Source: Kribbella italica (lineage in GTDB: Bacteria; Actinomycetota; Actinomycetes; Propionibacteriales; Kribbellaceae). From it: 64,000 bases of DNA. The DNA is taken from NCBI RefSeq assembly GCF_014205135.1, contig NZ_JACHMY010000001.1, positions 6,882,001 to 6,946,000 on the forward strand. Reading direction: 5' to 3'. The notes beneath the pieces are model-generated. The model saw only the letters and a program-made list of their open reading frames with translations, was not told where the DNA came from and made no database searches. A program made the position numbers and the translations under genes. Positions 33,316-41,333 of the stretch are shown here, piece by piece; the first letter of the stretch is position 1; each line of letters opens with the position of its first letter.

Positions 33316-34079
33316 CCGCGACGACGTTCGACGCCGACCTTCCGGCCTGGCTCAACCACCTGCTCACGGCCTCGAAAACCGTTGATCCCAACGAGCTCTC
33401 GCGCTTCCTCCCACCCGACGACCCCGCCGTCCGCGAGTCCGCCGTCCTCATTTTGCTTGCCGACGGCAACGACACCGACGGCCCCGACGTACTGCTCACC
33501 GAACGCTCCTGGACGCTGCGCTCGCACGCCGGCCAGATGGCCTTCCCCGGCGGCCGCAGCGACGAGGAGGACGGCACCGGCACCGAGGGCCTGATCCGTA
33601 CGGCGTTGCGCGAGGCCGAGGAGGAGACCGGGCTCGACCCGACCGGCGTCGAGGTGTTCGCGGTCTGGCCCGCGCTCTGGGTCCCGGTCAGCAACTTCGG
33701 CGTCTCCCCGGTCCTCGCCTGGTGGCGCGAACCGTCACCGGTCGCCGTGGTCGACCCGGCCGAGGTCGCCTCGGTGCACCGCGTCGCGCTGTCCGCGCTC
33801 GCCGACCCGGCGAACCGGGTCAACTGCGTCCACCCGTCCGGTTTCACCGGTCCGGCGTTCCTGATCGACGACCTGTTCATCTGGGGCTTCACCGCCGGGC
33901 TGCTCGACAAATTGCTGCTGCTCGGCGGCTGGGCGCGCGACTGGGACCCGGCTCACGTCGTACCGTTGCCCGACCGACTGGTCGAGGCGGCCTGGCGGAG
34001 TGAGGGGCAGCGGTCGCAGGAGGAGCGGCGGCTGACTGCCATCGAGCACGACTTGGGGCGTCCGGAGGGTGTGGAGTGA
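33312..34079 (+). CDS. Nudix hydrolase, CoA pyrophosphatase type
   Basis: This 255-residue enzyme starts at GTG 33312 (GTGA overlap with the TlpA gene). It carries LLTERSWTLRSHAGQMAFPGGR, the CoA-type signature, leading into the Nudix box ending ALREAEEETGL. It probably cleaves CoA or its derivatives to 4'-phosphopantetheine and 3',5'-ADP. It corresponds to Rv3672c. The stop overlaps the marP start by 4 bp. Confidence 0.92.
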   Translation: MTATTFDADLPAWLNHLLTASKTVDPNELSRFLPPDDPAVRESAVLILLADGNDTDGPDVLLTERSWTLRSHAGQMAFPGGRSDEEDGTGTEGLIRTALREAEEETGLDPTGVEVFAVWPALWVPVSNFGVSPVLAWWREPSPVAVVDPAEVASVHRVALSALADPANRVNCVHPSGFTGPAFLIDDLFIWGFTAGLLDKLLLLGGWARDWDPAHVVPLPDRLVEAAWRSEGQRSQEERRLTAIEHDLGRPEGVE

Positions 34080-35248
34080 GCATTCTCGATTGGGTGCTGG
34101 TGGCGGTCACCGTGCTGGTGGCCATCTCCGGGTACGTCGAGGGCTTCATCCTCGGCGCCTGCGCGACGCTCGGCCTGCTGGCCGGCGCGGCCGTCGGCGT
34201 GTACGGCGTACCGAAGATCCTGGACAACTTCTCGCCGAGCGTCGAGGTGTCGTTCGCGGCGCTGGTGCTGGTGATCCTGCTGGCCTCGATCGGGCGGACG
34301 GTCGGCGCGCTGCTCGGCTCGAGGCTGAGAAACAAGATCTCCTGGAAACCCGTCAAGGCCGTCGACGCGCTCGGCGGTGCCGCGCTGGCCGCGGCGTCGG
34401 TGCTGGTCGTGTCGTGGGTGCTCGGCGTCGCCGTGAGCGGTGCGCGGATCCCGGACGTGACGTCGGCGGTGCGCGGTTCGCAGGTGCTGGCCAAGGTCGA
34501 CGAGGTGCTGCCGAACCGCGCCGACCAGGCGCTGCAGGCGTTCAACGACGTGGTGAACACCGATCTGTTCCCGCGCTTCCTCGACCCGTTCGTGCCGGAG
34601 CGGATCCGCGAGACCCAGCCGCCGGACGGCGGGATCGGGCGGACGCCGGCGGTCCGGGCGGCGTACAGCCGGATCGCGAAGGTGACCGGCGTCGCGAACT
34701 GCTCGCGCGGTCTCGAGGGCTCCGGGTTCGTCTACGCGCCGCAGCGGGTGATGACGAACGCGCACGTCGTCGCGGGTGTCGAGAACCCGAAGGTCGAGGT
34801 CGACAAGCGCTCGTACGACGCGAGGGTGGTGCTGTTCGACCCCGAGATCGACGTCGCGGTGCTGTACGTGCCGAAACTGAACGCCCAGCCGCTGGTCTTC
34901 GACGACAGCGGCAAGGCCGACGCCGCGTCCATCGTCCTGGGGTATCCGGAGAACGGCCCGTTCAACTCCGAGCCCGCCCGGATCCGCTCCGAGGAACGCC
35001 TCCGCGGCCCCGACATCTACGGCGACCGCACGGTCACCCGCAAGGCCTTCTCGATCTGGGCCTCGGTCCGCCCCGGCAACTCCGGCGGCCCCCTCATCTC
35101 CACCCGAGGCACCGTGTACGGCGTGGTCTTCGCCGCCTCCGTCGAAGACAACCGCACCGGCTACGTCCTCACCGCGTCCCAGGTCGCCGACGCAGCCGAC
35201 CAGGGCACCCGAGCGACAAAGGAGGTCTCCACCCGCACCTGCACCTGA
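34076..35248 (+). CDS. marP: MarP-type membrane serine protease
   Basis: This 390-residue protein has four N-terminal transmembrane helices of CvpA type (about 3-22, 25-45, 58-80 and 100-120) and a periplasmic trypsin-like domain. The catalytic triad is His230 (TNAHVV), Asp259 (EIDVAVL) and Ser336 (GNSGGP). Cys209 and a C-terminal Cys (RTCT) may form a disulfide. The M. tuberculosis homologue Rv3671c is needed for acid and oxidative stress resistance. It starts at GTG 34076 with a 4 bp overlap. A fragment resembling its last 21 codons is repeated downstream at 35411. Confidence 0.93.
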   Translation: MSILDWVLVAVTVLVAISGYVEGFILGACATLGLLAGAAVGVYGVPKILDNFSPSVEVSFAALVLVILLASIGRTVGALLGSRLRNKISWKPVKAVDALGGAALAAASVLVVSWVLGVAVSGARIPDVTSAVRGSQVLAKVDEVLPNRADQALQAFNDVVNTDLFPRFLDPFVPERIRETQPPDGGIGRTPAVRAAYSRIAKVTGVANCSRGLEGSGFVYAPQRVMTNAHVVAGVENPKVEVDKRSYDARVVLFDPEIDVAVLYVPKLNAQPLVFDDSGKADAASIVLGYPENGPFNSEPARIRSEERLRGPDIYGDRTVTRKAFSIWASVRPGNSGGPLISTRGTVYGVVFAASVEDNRTGYVLTASQVADAADQGTRATKEVSTRTCT

Positions 35249-35253
35249 TCGAG

Positions 35254-35272
35254 GGCGGGGCGTCGCCCCGCC
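35254..35272 (+). terminator. marP terminator hairpin
   Basis: A perfect 8 bp GC stem (35254-35261 with 35265-35272) with a GTC loop lies 5 bp after the marP stop; no T tract follows. A second, slightly bulged copy occurs at 35482-35502 as part of the duplication. Confidence 0.6.
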
Positions 35273-35410
35273 CACGAGCAGCTCCGCCTCCGGCCACCGT
35301 GGCCTCGCCGCCACGCCCCCGCCCCGGCTCCCGAGCTACGCCGCCGCTCCCGCGCCACCGCTCCCGCCCCTGCGCCACTGCACCCGCCTCCCGCGCCCCG
35401 CGCTCCCGCG

Positions 35411-35476
35411 GCCCAGGTCGCCGATGCGGCAGACCAGGGCACCCGAGCCACGAAGGAAGTCTCCACCCGCACCTGA
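35411..35476 (+). pseudogene. relic of marP 3' end (duplicated fragment)
   Basis: Translated in the matching frame this reads AQVADAADQGTRATKEVSTR-T then stop, identical to the end of MarP except Ser to Ala at the first position and absence of the last two codons (Cys-Thr). Six of 21 codons differ, all at third positions and all synonymous. The homology continues for about 80 bp past the stop, including the hairpin. No start or upstream homology exists, so this is a fragment, perhaps the remnant of a second marP-like gene. Confidence 0.65.
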
Positions 35477-35820
35477 TCGGGGGCGGGGGCGTCGCCCCGC
35501 CCACGAGCGGCTCCGCCGCCGAGCTCCCCGCCACCACCTCCGGCCGCCGTGGCCCAGCAGCCACGCCCCGCGCCACTGCACCCACTCCCGCGCCCCGCGC
35601 CACCGCCGCCGAGCCACTGCACCCGCCCGCGCCGCTGCACCCCCTGCCGCGCTCCCCGCGCTCCCGCTCCCCGCGCTCCCGCGTCCGCCCCCGCGCGCCA
35701 CCGCGCCCGCCCCCGCACCCGCGCCCCCGTCGCCGCGGTGCCCGGCCCCGCCTCTACCTGATCTTTTTCTCCCGGCGGTGCAGCAGATCCGTTGAGCTGT
35801 GGCGTTGGGAGAGTGTGACG
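35477..35820 (+). repeat. low-complexity C-rich spacer with repeated words
   Basis: This 344 bp region between the marP relic and the sigma factor gene is made almost only of C-rich repeats (CCGCGCC, CGCTCCC, CCGCCGC). It has the second terminator-like hairpin at 35482-35502. No reading frame looks genuine; every frame gives Pro/Arg/Ala or Gly runs. It probably grew by slippage. The sigma factor promoter must lie near 35760-35800, where the composition becomes mixed again. Confidence 0.6.
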
Positions 35821-36315
35821 GTGACCAGCGAGATGGCTTCGGCGTTCGACGACGTGGTGCGGTCGAGCGAGCGGCGGCTGCTGCGGGTCGCCTTGATGCT
35901 GGCGGGGAACGTGCACACCGCCGAGGACCTGGTGCAGACCGTGTTCGCCCGCGCCCATCGCAAGTGGAGGCGGATCGGGCGGCTGGAGCACCCGGAGGCC
36001 TACCTGCGGACGATGGTGGTGAACGAGTTCCTCAGCTGGCGGCGCCGGTTGAAGAACCGGGAGCTCCCGCTGGCCAAGCTGGACGAAACACCGTCGACCG
36101 AGGACCTGAGCGGCCGGCAGGTCGAGCGTGACGCGGCGTGGCGGTTGCTCGCGACGCTGCCGCGCCGGCAACGCGCCGTACTGGTCCTGCGGTACTACGA
36201 GGATCTTCCGGACGACGAGATCGCGTCCGTGCTCGGCTGTACGGCGAGCACGGTGCGGTCCAACGCGGCCCGGGGCCTGGCGGCCCTGCGCGCCGATCTA
36301 GGAGCGACGAGATGA
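35821..36315 (+). CDS. SigE-family ECF RNA polymerase sigma factor
   Basis: This 164-residue sigma-70 factor has regions 2 and 4 only. Region 2 is LMLAGNVHTAEDLVQTVFARAHRKW ... PEAYLRTMVVNEFLSWRR; region 4 is LPRRQRAVLVLRYYEDLPDDEIASVLGCTASTVRSNAARGLAAL. The GTG at 35821 is used because GGGAGAG lies 7 nt upstream. It belongs to the short SASP/SigE group common in Streptomyces-like genomes. The following gene overlaps by 4 bp and is probably its membrane partner. Confidence 0.92.
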   Translation: MTSEMASAFDDVVRSSERRLLRVALMLAGNVHTAEDLVQTVFARAHRKWRRIGRLEHPEAYLRTMVVNEFLSWRRRLKNRELPLAKLDETPSTEDLSGRQVERDAAWRLLATLPRRQRAVLVLRYYEDLPDDEIASVLGCTASTVRSNAARGLAALRADLGATR

Positions 36316-37040
36316 CCAAGTCCGACGACGAGTTCGGCGACCTGCTACGGGAAACCTTTGTCAGCAAGGAGAACCAGGTCGATCGCTTGCCTGAAGCAAT
36401 CAAAGACCCGAAAACCGATCACCGCGCCACGGCGACCGCCGGAAGCCGCGACGCGGCCGGCGGCGGATCCCGAAACCGCCGCTTCACTCCGGTACTCGCC
36501 GGCGCAGCGGCAGTGGTGATCGTGCTCGGCGGCGCGTTCGTCGTCCGCCAGAACCTCCCGCAACCCACCACCCTCCCGGCCCCGGCCGTCACGACGACCC
36601 AGCCGAGCGTCAGGCCCGGGACAGCGCAGGCGCTCGTCCTGTCCGAGGACATCCGGATCTGGGCGGCCGCGCTCAAGGGCATCATCGAGCGCGAGCCCGG
36701 CGCCCCGGCGTACTACGTCACCGACGCCGCGCAGGAGAACGAGAACGGTGCCCGCGGCAAGCCGTTCACCGACCTGGAGAAGACAGGGATCGCGAGCCTC
36801 CTCGCCCCGCAGAAGGTCGAGTGGATCGCCAAGCGTCCAGTGCTCGCCGACCCCTGCGCCCCTGACGCCGGAGGCCCGTACGTCAACGTCGGCAAGATCG
36901 TCGATCGCGCCGGCCACGTGGAGATCGACGCGGGCATCTGGCGCGGCTGCCTCGCCGGACGCTGGCTCACCTTCCGGCTCGACCAGAAGGCCGGCGACTG
37001 GAAGGTCACCGGAACGATCGGCCCCGAGGCGATCTCCTAG
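36312..37040 (+). CDS. membrane-anchored partner of ECF sigma factor, unknown
   Basis: This 242-residue protein has an acidic cytoplasmic N-terminus (about 1-55), one transmembrane helix (VLAGAAAVVIVLGGAFVV, about 60-78), a Pro/Thr-rich linker and an extracytoplasmic domain with two cysteines. It shares the transcript of the sigma factor (ATGA overlap), which is the usual place of an anti-sigma factor, but no zinc-binding HxxxCxxC motif is present. A role as an anti-sigma or accessory factor is inferred from position. Its stop codon shares CTAG with the convergent hydrolase gene. Confidence 0.7.
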   Translation: MTKSDDEFGDLLRETFVSKENQVDRLPEAIKDPKTDHRATATAGSRDAAGGGSRNRRFTPVLAGAAAVVIVLGGAFVVRQNLPQPTTLPAPAVTTTQPSVRPGTAQALVLSEDIRIWAAALKGIIEREPGAPAYYVTDAAQENENGARGKPFTDLEKTGIASLLAPQKVEWIAKRPVLADPCAPDAGGPYVNVGKIVDRAGHVEIDAGIWRGCLAGRWLTFRLDQKAGDWKVTGTIGPEAIS

Positions 37041-37942
37041 ACCGTCCCCAACCAATCCAGCAGGACGTCCGTGAACTGGTCGGGCGCCTCCTCGTGCGGG
37101 AAGTGCCCGACCGTCGTCAGCACCTCGTGCCGCAGCGGCGCCGTGATCAACTCCGGCGGCGTGATCCAGCTCGCCGGCGCAACCGCGCCGTCAAGGCCAC
37201 CGTGCAACTGCAGCACCGGTACGTCGATCGGCTCGCGCATCCGCGCTGAGTACCGCCGCCCGTCGGTCCGCAGCCGCGACCGCACGAACCACCGGTGGTA
37301 CTCCAGCGCACAGTGCGGCGCCGGCCAGACCTGCAGCGCCGCCCGGTACCGCCGCGACGCCTCGGCATCGGGGAAGTCCCCACCCGGCGCAGCCCAAGCC
37401 CGCAGCAGCTGCTCGATGTGGATCCCGTCGTGCGCCAGCAATCGCCATTCAGGCAGGATCGGCAGCTGGAACCACCCGACCTGAGCCGCCGCCCGCGGCC
37501 GCCCCGACCGCAGCAGCATCAACGGATGCGGAGCTGACACGGCCGCCACCGCCCGCACCTGCCGAGAAGCCAGTACGGCGGCCGACCACGCGACGAACCC
37601 ACCCCAGCCGTGCCCGACCACGACCGCCTCCGACGCGCCGAGCGAGCGGATCACGCCGGACACGTCGGCCGACACCGTGAACGGGTCGTACCCGCGCGGC
37701 GTCTTGTCGCTCGCGCCGTACCCGCGCAGGTCCATCGCGACCGCGCGGTACCCGGCCGCGGCGACGGCCGGCAGCTGATGCCGCCAGGCCCACCAGAACT
37801 CGGGGAAACCGTGCAGGAAGAGCACCAGGGGATCGTCCGCCGCGCCGCACTCGGCGACGTGGAACCGGGCGCCGTTGGCCGCGACCAGGGCGTGCGACCA
37901 CGGCCCGTCGACGAGCAGGTCGGAGACTCCGGCGGGACTCAG
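37037..37942 (-). CDS. epoxide hydrolase-like alpha/beta hydrolase with probable CTG start
   Basis: This protein has the epoxide-hydrolase/haloalkane-dehalogenase signature LFLHGFPEFWWAWRHQLPAV. The nucleophile position, in VVGHGWGG, is a Gly-His-Gly-Trp-Gly variant (His-Gly in place of Asp/Ser), and the late histidine is in TVGHFPHEEAP. No ATG, GTG or TTG exists in frame before residue 40 (GTG 37825), which is already inside the fold. Conserved-looking sequence (VDGPWSHALVAANGARFHV) lies upstream. A CTG at 37942 overlapping the previous stop as CTGA gives 301 residues. The position matches EphE of mycobacteria. Confidence 0.72.
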   Translation of the reverse strand: MSPAGVSDLLVDGPWSHALVAANGARFHVAECGAADDPLVLFLHGFPEFWWAWRHQLPAVAAAGYRAVAMDLRGYGASDKTPRGYDPFTVSADVSGVIRSLGASEAVVVGHGWGGFVAWSAAVLASRQVRAVAAVSAPHPLMLLRSGRPRAAAQVGWFQLPILPEWRLLAHDGIHIEQLLRAWAAPGGDFPDAEASRRYRAALQVWPAPHCALEYHRWFVRSRLRTDGRRYSARMREPIDVPVLQLHGGLDGAVAPASWITPPELITAPLRHEVLTTVGHFPHEEAPDQFTDVLLDWLGTV

Positions 37943-38340
37943 TCGCCCTTCCCGACCGCCTTGAGCGCCTCGACCGACTCCTTCGAGGTCTCGATCGCGC
38001 GCTGCGGGCCCTTCGCCTGGCCGAGCTGGTTCTTGCCGATCAGCACGAGGACGGCGGCGATCAGCAGGTACACCACCGCCACGATCAGGAACGCCAGCGC
38101 CGGGTGCAGCCCGAGCGCGCTGACGCCGTACGCCGCGGCGATGGACAGCAGGATGATCGCGAGCAGCCCGAGGAACGCGGCGCCGCCGAACAGCCCGGCC
38201 CCGGTCCCGGCCTTCACCGCGGTCTTCTTCAGCTCGGCCTTGCCCAGCTCGATCTCGCTGCGCACCAGGCTGGACAGATCCCGGCTGGCGTTCGCGACGA
38301 GCTGCCCGACCGTCGGCTCGTCCTCTTGCCCCATCGACAT
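37939..38340 (-). CDS. phage holin family (DUF1469-like) membrane protein
   Basis: This 133-residue protein has two transmembrane helices (about 48-75 and 83-105) after an amphipathic N-terminus (TVGQLVANASRDLSSLVRSEIELGKAEL), the hallmark of the actinobacterial Rv3669-like or Phage_holin_3_6 group. Despite the family name no lysis role is implied. It is the upstream partner of the epoxide-hydrolase-like gene, overlapping by CTGA. Confidence 0.85.
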   Translation of the reverse strand: MSMGQEDEPTVGQLVANASRDLSSLVRSEIELGKAELKKTAVKAGTGAGLFGGAAFLGLLAIILLSIAAAYGVSALGLHPALAFLIVAVVYLLIAAVLVLIGKNQLGQAKGPQRAIETSKESVEALKAVGKGD

Positions 38341-38429
38341 GGCGCTCCTTCCGTCCCTACCCCGACCCTACCGTCGCGTACGGCGAACAGCCGGTACCCA
38401 ATCGCCGGACACCGACCCGCGGGTGAACG

Positions 38430-38519
38430 TGCAGCACTCACCAACCACCCGAAACAGCCTGGTCCGCTTCGGCGCTGAGCGTGACCGGCTGCCGGCGCGC
38501 CGAGTTGGTGAGTGGTGCA
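38430..38519. repeat. 90 bp element with 16 bp terminal inverted repeats
   Basis: The arms 38430-38445 and 38504-38519 pair at 15 of 16 positions. An inner pair (CAGCCTGGTC near 38455 with GACCGGCTG near 38482) is nested inside. It lies in the 223 bp gap downstream of nhaA and could be its terminator, or a small mobile palindrome. No T tract is seen. Confidence 0.55.
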
Positions 38520-38563
38520 GGTCCGCCCGCGCCGGTGTCCGCCAGGCCGGCGTACGGTGTCGG

Positions 38564-39775
38564 TCAGTCGGCGTACACGCGGTTGCGCCTGAACAGCAGT
38601 ACCGACGCGATCAGCGCGGCCAGCAGCGACGCGATCAGGACGGCCGCCTTCGCGCGCTCGATCTGGGCGACGTCCCCGGCGAACGCGAGCTGCGCGATCA
38701 GCAACGCGACCGTGAACCCGATGCCGGCCAGCACCGAGACCGCTCCGACATCGCGCCAGGACAGGTCCGCGTTCAGCTCGGCCCGGGTGAAGCGTGTGGT
38801 CACCCACGCGCCGCCGAAGACGCCGATCGTCTTGCCGGCCAGCAGCCCGGCGACCACCCCGATCGCGACCGGGTCGGTCAGCATCTCGCGCAGCGCCGAA
38901 CCGCTCAGCGTGACTCCCGCCGCGAACAACGCGAACAACGGCACCGCGACACCGGCCGACCAAGGCCGCAACCGGTGCTCGACCCGCTCCGCGGGCGACG
39001 CCTTCTCGCCCTCGTCCGGCAGCACCCGCGTCGCGAGCCCGAGCGCGACGCCGGCGATCGTGGCGTGGATGCCGGACTCGTGCATGAACCACCAGGCCGC
39101 GAGCACGAGCGGCACGTACAGCAGCGGGCTCCGGACGCGGAACCTCTGCAGGGCGTAGAAGGCGACGATCAGCGCGACCGCGACGAGCAGCGCGACCAGG
39201 TGCAGTCCCTTCGAGAAGACCGCGGCGATCACCAGGATCGCGCCGAAGTCGTCGACCACCGCGAGCGTGAGCAGGAACGCCCGCAACGCGCTCGGCAGCG
39301 AGGACCCGACGATCGCCAGGACGGCGAGCGCGAATGCGATGTCCGTCGCCGTCGGCACCGCCCAGCCGTGAGGCTTGCCGTCGGCAACGGTCAGGTTGAT
39401 CGTCACGAAGATCAGCGCGGGCATCACCATCCCCGCCAGCGCCGCCGCGATCGGTACGACGCCCTCGCTGAACCGGGACAACGTGCCGACGGTGAACTCC
39501 CGCTTCAGCTCGACGCCGGCCAGGTAGAAGAACAGCGTGAGCGCGCCGTCCGAGGCCCACGCCTCGACGGTCAGCGGACCGAGCTGCGCGTCCCGGAGGT
39601 GGTGGTAGGCGTCCTGCCAGGGCGAGTTCGCCCAGATCAGCGCGATCACCGCCGCGCCCACCAGCACCAGGCCGCCGGTGGTTTCGGCCCGCAGCATGTC
39701 GGCCAGGTACGCCCGCTCGCTGCCCAGGATGCGGGGGAAGGCGCGGCGCTTGTTCAGCGATCGTCGGGGGCTCAT
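38564..39775 (-). CDS. nhaA: Na+/H+ antiporter NhaA
   Basis: This 403-residue inner-membrane antiporter has about 12 helices. The paired ion-binding aspartates are in LAVVDDFGAILVIA; other family marks are VPTATDIAFALA, SGIHATIAGVALG and GAVSVLAGIGFTVALLI. The ATG at 39775 has GAAGGG upstream. A much longer in-frame extension to 40540 is unsupported. It exports Na+ in exchange for protons. In this block it replaces a gene order seen in mycobacteria, where no nhaA is present. Confidence 0.94.
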   Translation of the reverse strand: MSPRRSLNKRRAFPRILGSERAYLADMLRAETTGGLVLVGAAVIALIWANSPWQDAYHHLRDAQLGPLTVEAWASDGALTLFFYLAGVELKREFTVGTLSRFSEGVVPIAAALAGMVMPALIFVTINLTVADGKPHGWAVPTATDIAFALAVLAIVGSSLPSALRAFLLTLAVVDDFGAILVIAAVFSKGLHLVALLVAVALIVAFYALQRFRVRSPLLYVPLVLAAWWFMHESGIHATIAGVALGLATRVLPDEGEKASPAERVEHRLRPWSAGVAVPLFALFAAGVTLSGSALREMLTDPVAIGVVAGLLAGKTIGVFGGAWVTTRFTRAELNADLSWRDVGAVSVLAGIGFTVALLIAQLAFAGDVAQIERAKAAVLIASLLAALIASVLLFRRNRVYAD

Positions 39776-40123
39776 CGGCAGGCCCTTCGCTCGGGGTCGT
39801 CGGACAGATCGCCGACCAGACTTCCCGGCACACCAGAGCCGAAGCTCGCACACCATTCTAACGGTTTCCCGGCGGGTCCGCTCTTGACGCGACCTCCGCG
39901 CGGCCTTCACGACGGACCGCCCGTACGTTTCGGGCAAACGCTTTCCCGTGCGGATCACACCCTCCGCCGCTCGACGCGGGGGGCCTCGGTTTGGGAAGAT
40001 GATCGCTGGCCGTCCTGGGGCTCCGGCCAGTACTGTCGGTGAACGGTCGACCGACCGCAACGCTACGAACGACCGAGCCCCGGCAACCGGTTTGCCGGCC
40101 AGATCCCCAGGGAACACGACACC
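39776..40123. other. 348 bp intergenic region, nhaA/GntR divergent promoters
   Basis: This is the space between the divergent nhaA and GntR-type genes. It contains CTTGACGCGACC near 39884, a possible -35, and several short GAAC/CGGTC words, but no convincing hairpin, ORF or long dyad that I can defend. It presumably holds both promoters. Confidence 0.4.
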
Positions 40124-40885
40124 ATGGCCCGCCCAAGGAACAACCCCGGTGACCTCGCCGAGCTCCCGACCGAGCTGCGGACCGACCGGCCGAAGGGTGA
40201 CCAGATCCGCGAGATCCTGGAGCGACTCACCCGCAGCCTGACGGCCGGGACGGTGCTGCCCTCGGAGCGGGTGCTGGCCGAGCGGTTCGGAGTGGCCCGG
40301 ATGACGGTCCGCCAGGAGGTCGACCGCGTCGTCGCCGAGGGCCTGGCCGCCCGGCGTCCCGGCGGTGGCACGTTCGTCGCCGAACCACGCCCGAACAAGC
40401 TGCTCGCGTCGTCGTTCAGCCAGGACATGCGCGCCCGCGGCATCACGCCGGGCGCCAAGGTCCTCGAGCACCGCGTCGGCACCGCCGACGGGACCCTCGC
40501 CGCCGAGCTGGAGGAGCCGGTCGGCACCCCGTACCTGCACCTGGTCCGCCTCCGCACCGCCGACGGCGAGCCGATGGCCATCGAGCGCACCAACCTCTCC
40601 CTCAAGCGCTTCCCGGGCCTCGACGAGCTCTCCTTCGACGAGCTCTCCCTGTACGGCGAACTGGCGGCCCGCTTCGGCGTCTCCCTCGGCATGGTCTCCG
40701 CCTCGATCGTCGCCGCCCCACCCGACACCCCCGAGGACGCCGCGCTGCTCGGCATCGACCAGGCCACCCCCTGCCTGATCATCACCTCGGCTCCCCGGAC
40801 CGCCACCGGTGATGTCATCGAATGCGGCCGCTCGACGTACCGCTCCGACCGCTACGACATCACCGTCGCCTACCGCACCACCTGA
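40124..40885 (+). CDS. GntR family regulator (HutC/UTRA type)
   Basis: This 253-residue protein has an N-terminal GntR winged helix (IREILERLTRSLTAGTVLPSERVLAERFGVARMTVRQEVDRVVAEGL, about 28-75) with the wing GGGTFVA, then a UTRA ligand domain (LRTADGEPMAIERTNLSLKRFPGL ... YRSDRYDITVAY). HutC-type members bind sugar phosphates, histidine derivatives or similar small molecules. The target genes are not evident from the neighbourhood. Start: ATG 40124. Confidence 0.9.
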   Translation: MARPRNNPGDLAELPTELRTDRPKGDQIREILERLTRSLTAGTVLPSERVLAERFGVARMTVRQEVDRVVAEGLAARRPGGGTFVAEPRPNKLLASSFSQDMRARGITPGAKVLEHRVGTADGTLAAELEEPVGTPYLHLVRLRTADGEPMAIERTNLSLKRFPGLDELSFDELSLYGELAARFGVSLGMVSASIVAAPPDTPEDAALLGIDQATPCLIITSAPRTATGDVIECGRSTYRSDRYDITVAYRTT

Positions 40886-40892
40886 TCAAGTA

Positions 40893-41333
40893 TCAAACAT
40901 GCGCCGCGGCGACGCCGAGCGCGAACGCCGTACCGGCCAGGGCGAGCATGATCGTGGCGAGCCACCGCAGCCGGGCCTGGTACGCCGGAACCTCGGCCGA
41001 GGTCGCGAAGACCCGTCGAGGCCAGTGGCGCCACGACACGTACCAGAAGATCGCGCTCGCGGCGAGCAGCAGGACGCCCTTCACGGCGTGGATCCACCAG
41101 TGATCCGGGTCCAGCGCCAGCAGGACGCCGCCGCTGGAGGCGATCACCGCGATCAGCCCGACCACCTTCCAGCGGTTGCCTGAGGCAATGACCACGGTGA
41201 GCGTCTCGCGGGTCTCCGGGTCCCTGGCGTAGAACTTCGCGAGCTTGGGCTGGACGACGAACAAGGAGTACGCCATGCCGCCGACCCACGCGGCGGCGAG
41301 GCCGGCGTGGAGGATCGCCACCAGCGCGGTCAT
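40893..41333 (-). CDS. four-helix membrane protein (CopD/DUF2269-like)
   Basis: This 146-residue integral membrane protein has helices at about 4-27, 52-72, 80-102 and 120-142. The N-terminal HAGLAAAWVGGMAYSLFVVQPKL resembles the CopD/DUF2269-type transmembrane domain with a conserved His near the membrane surface. It starts at ATG 41333 inside the stop of the upstream gene (ATGA). A function in copper or haem handling is only a possibility. Confidence 0.6.
   Translation of the reverse strand: MTALVAILHAGLAAAWVGGMAYSLFVVQPKLAKFYARDPETRETLTVVIASGNRWKVVGLIAVIASSGGVLLALDPDHWWIHAVKGVLLLAASAIFWYVSWRHWPRRVFATSAEVPAYQARLRWLATIMLALAGTAFALGVAAAHV

Noticed and set aside
35249..35820. Long Pro/Arg- or Gly/Ala-rich ORFs on both strands
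   Set aside because: They follow from the C-rich low-complexity sequence; none has a credible start or conserved domain.
38564..40540. The 255-residue N-terminal extension of NhaA
   Set aside because: NhaA starts normally at 39775 with a ribosome binding site; the extension crosses the intergenic region and the antisense of the GntR gene.
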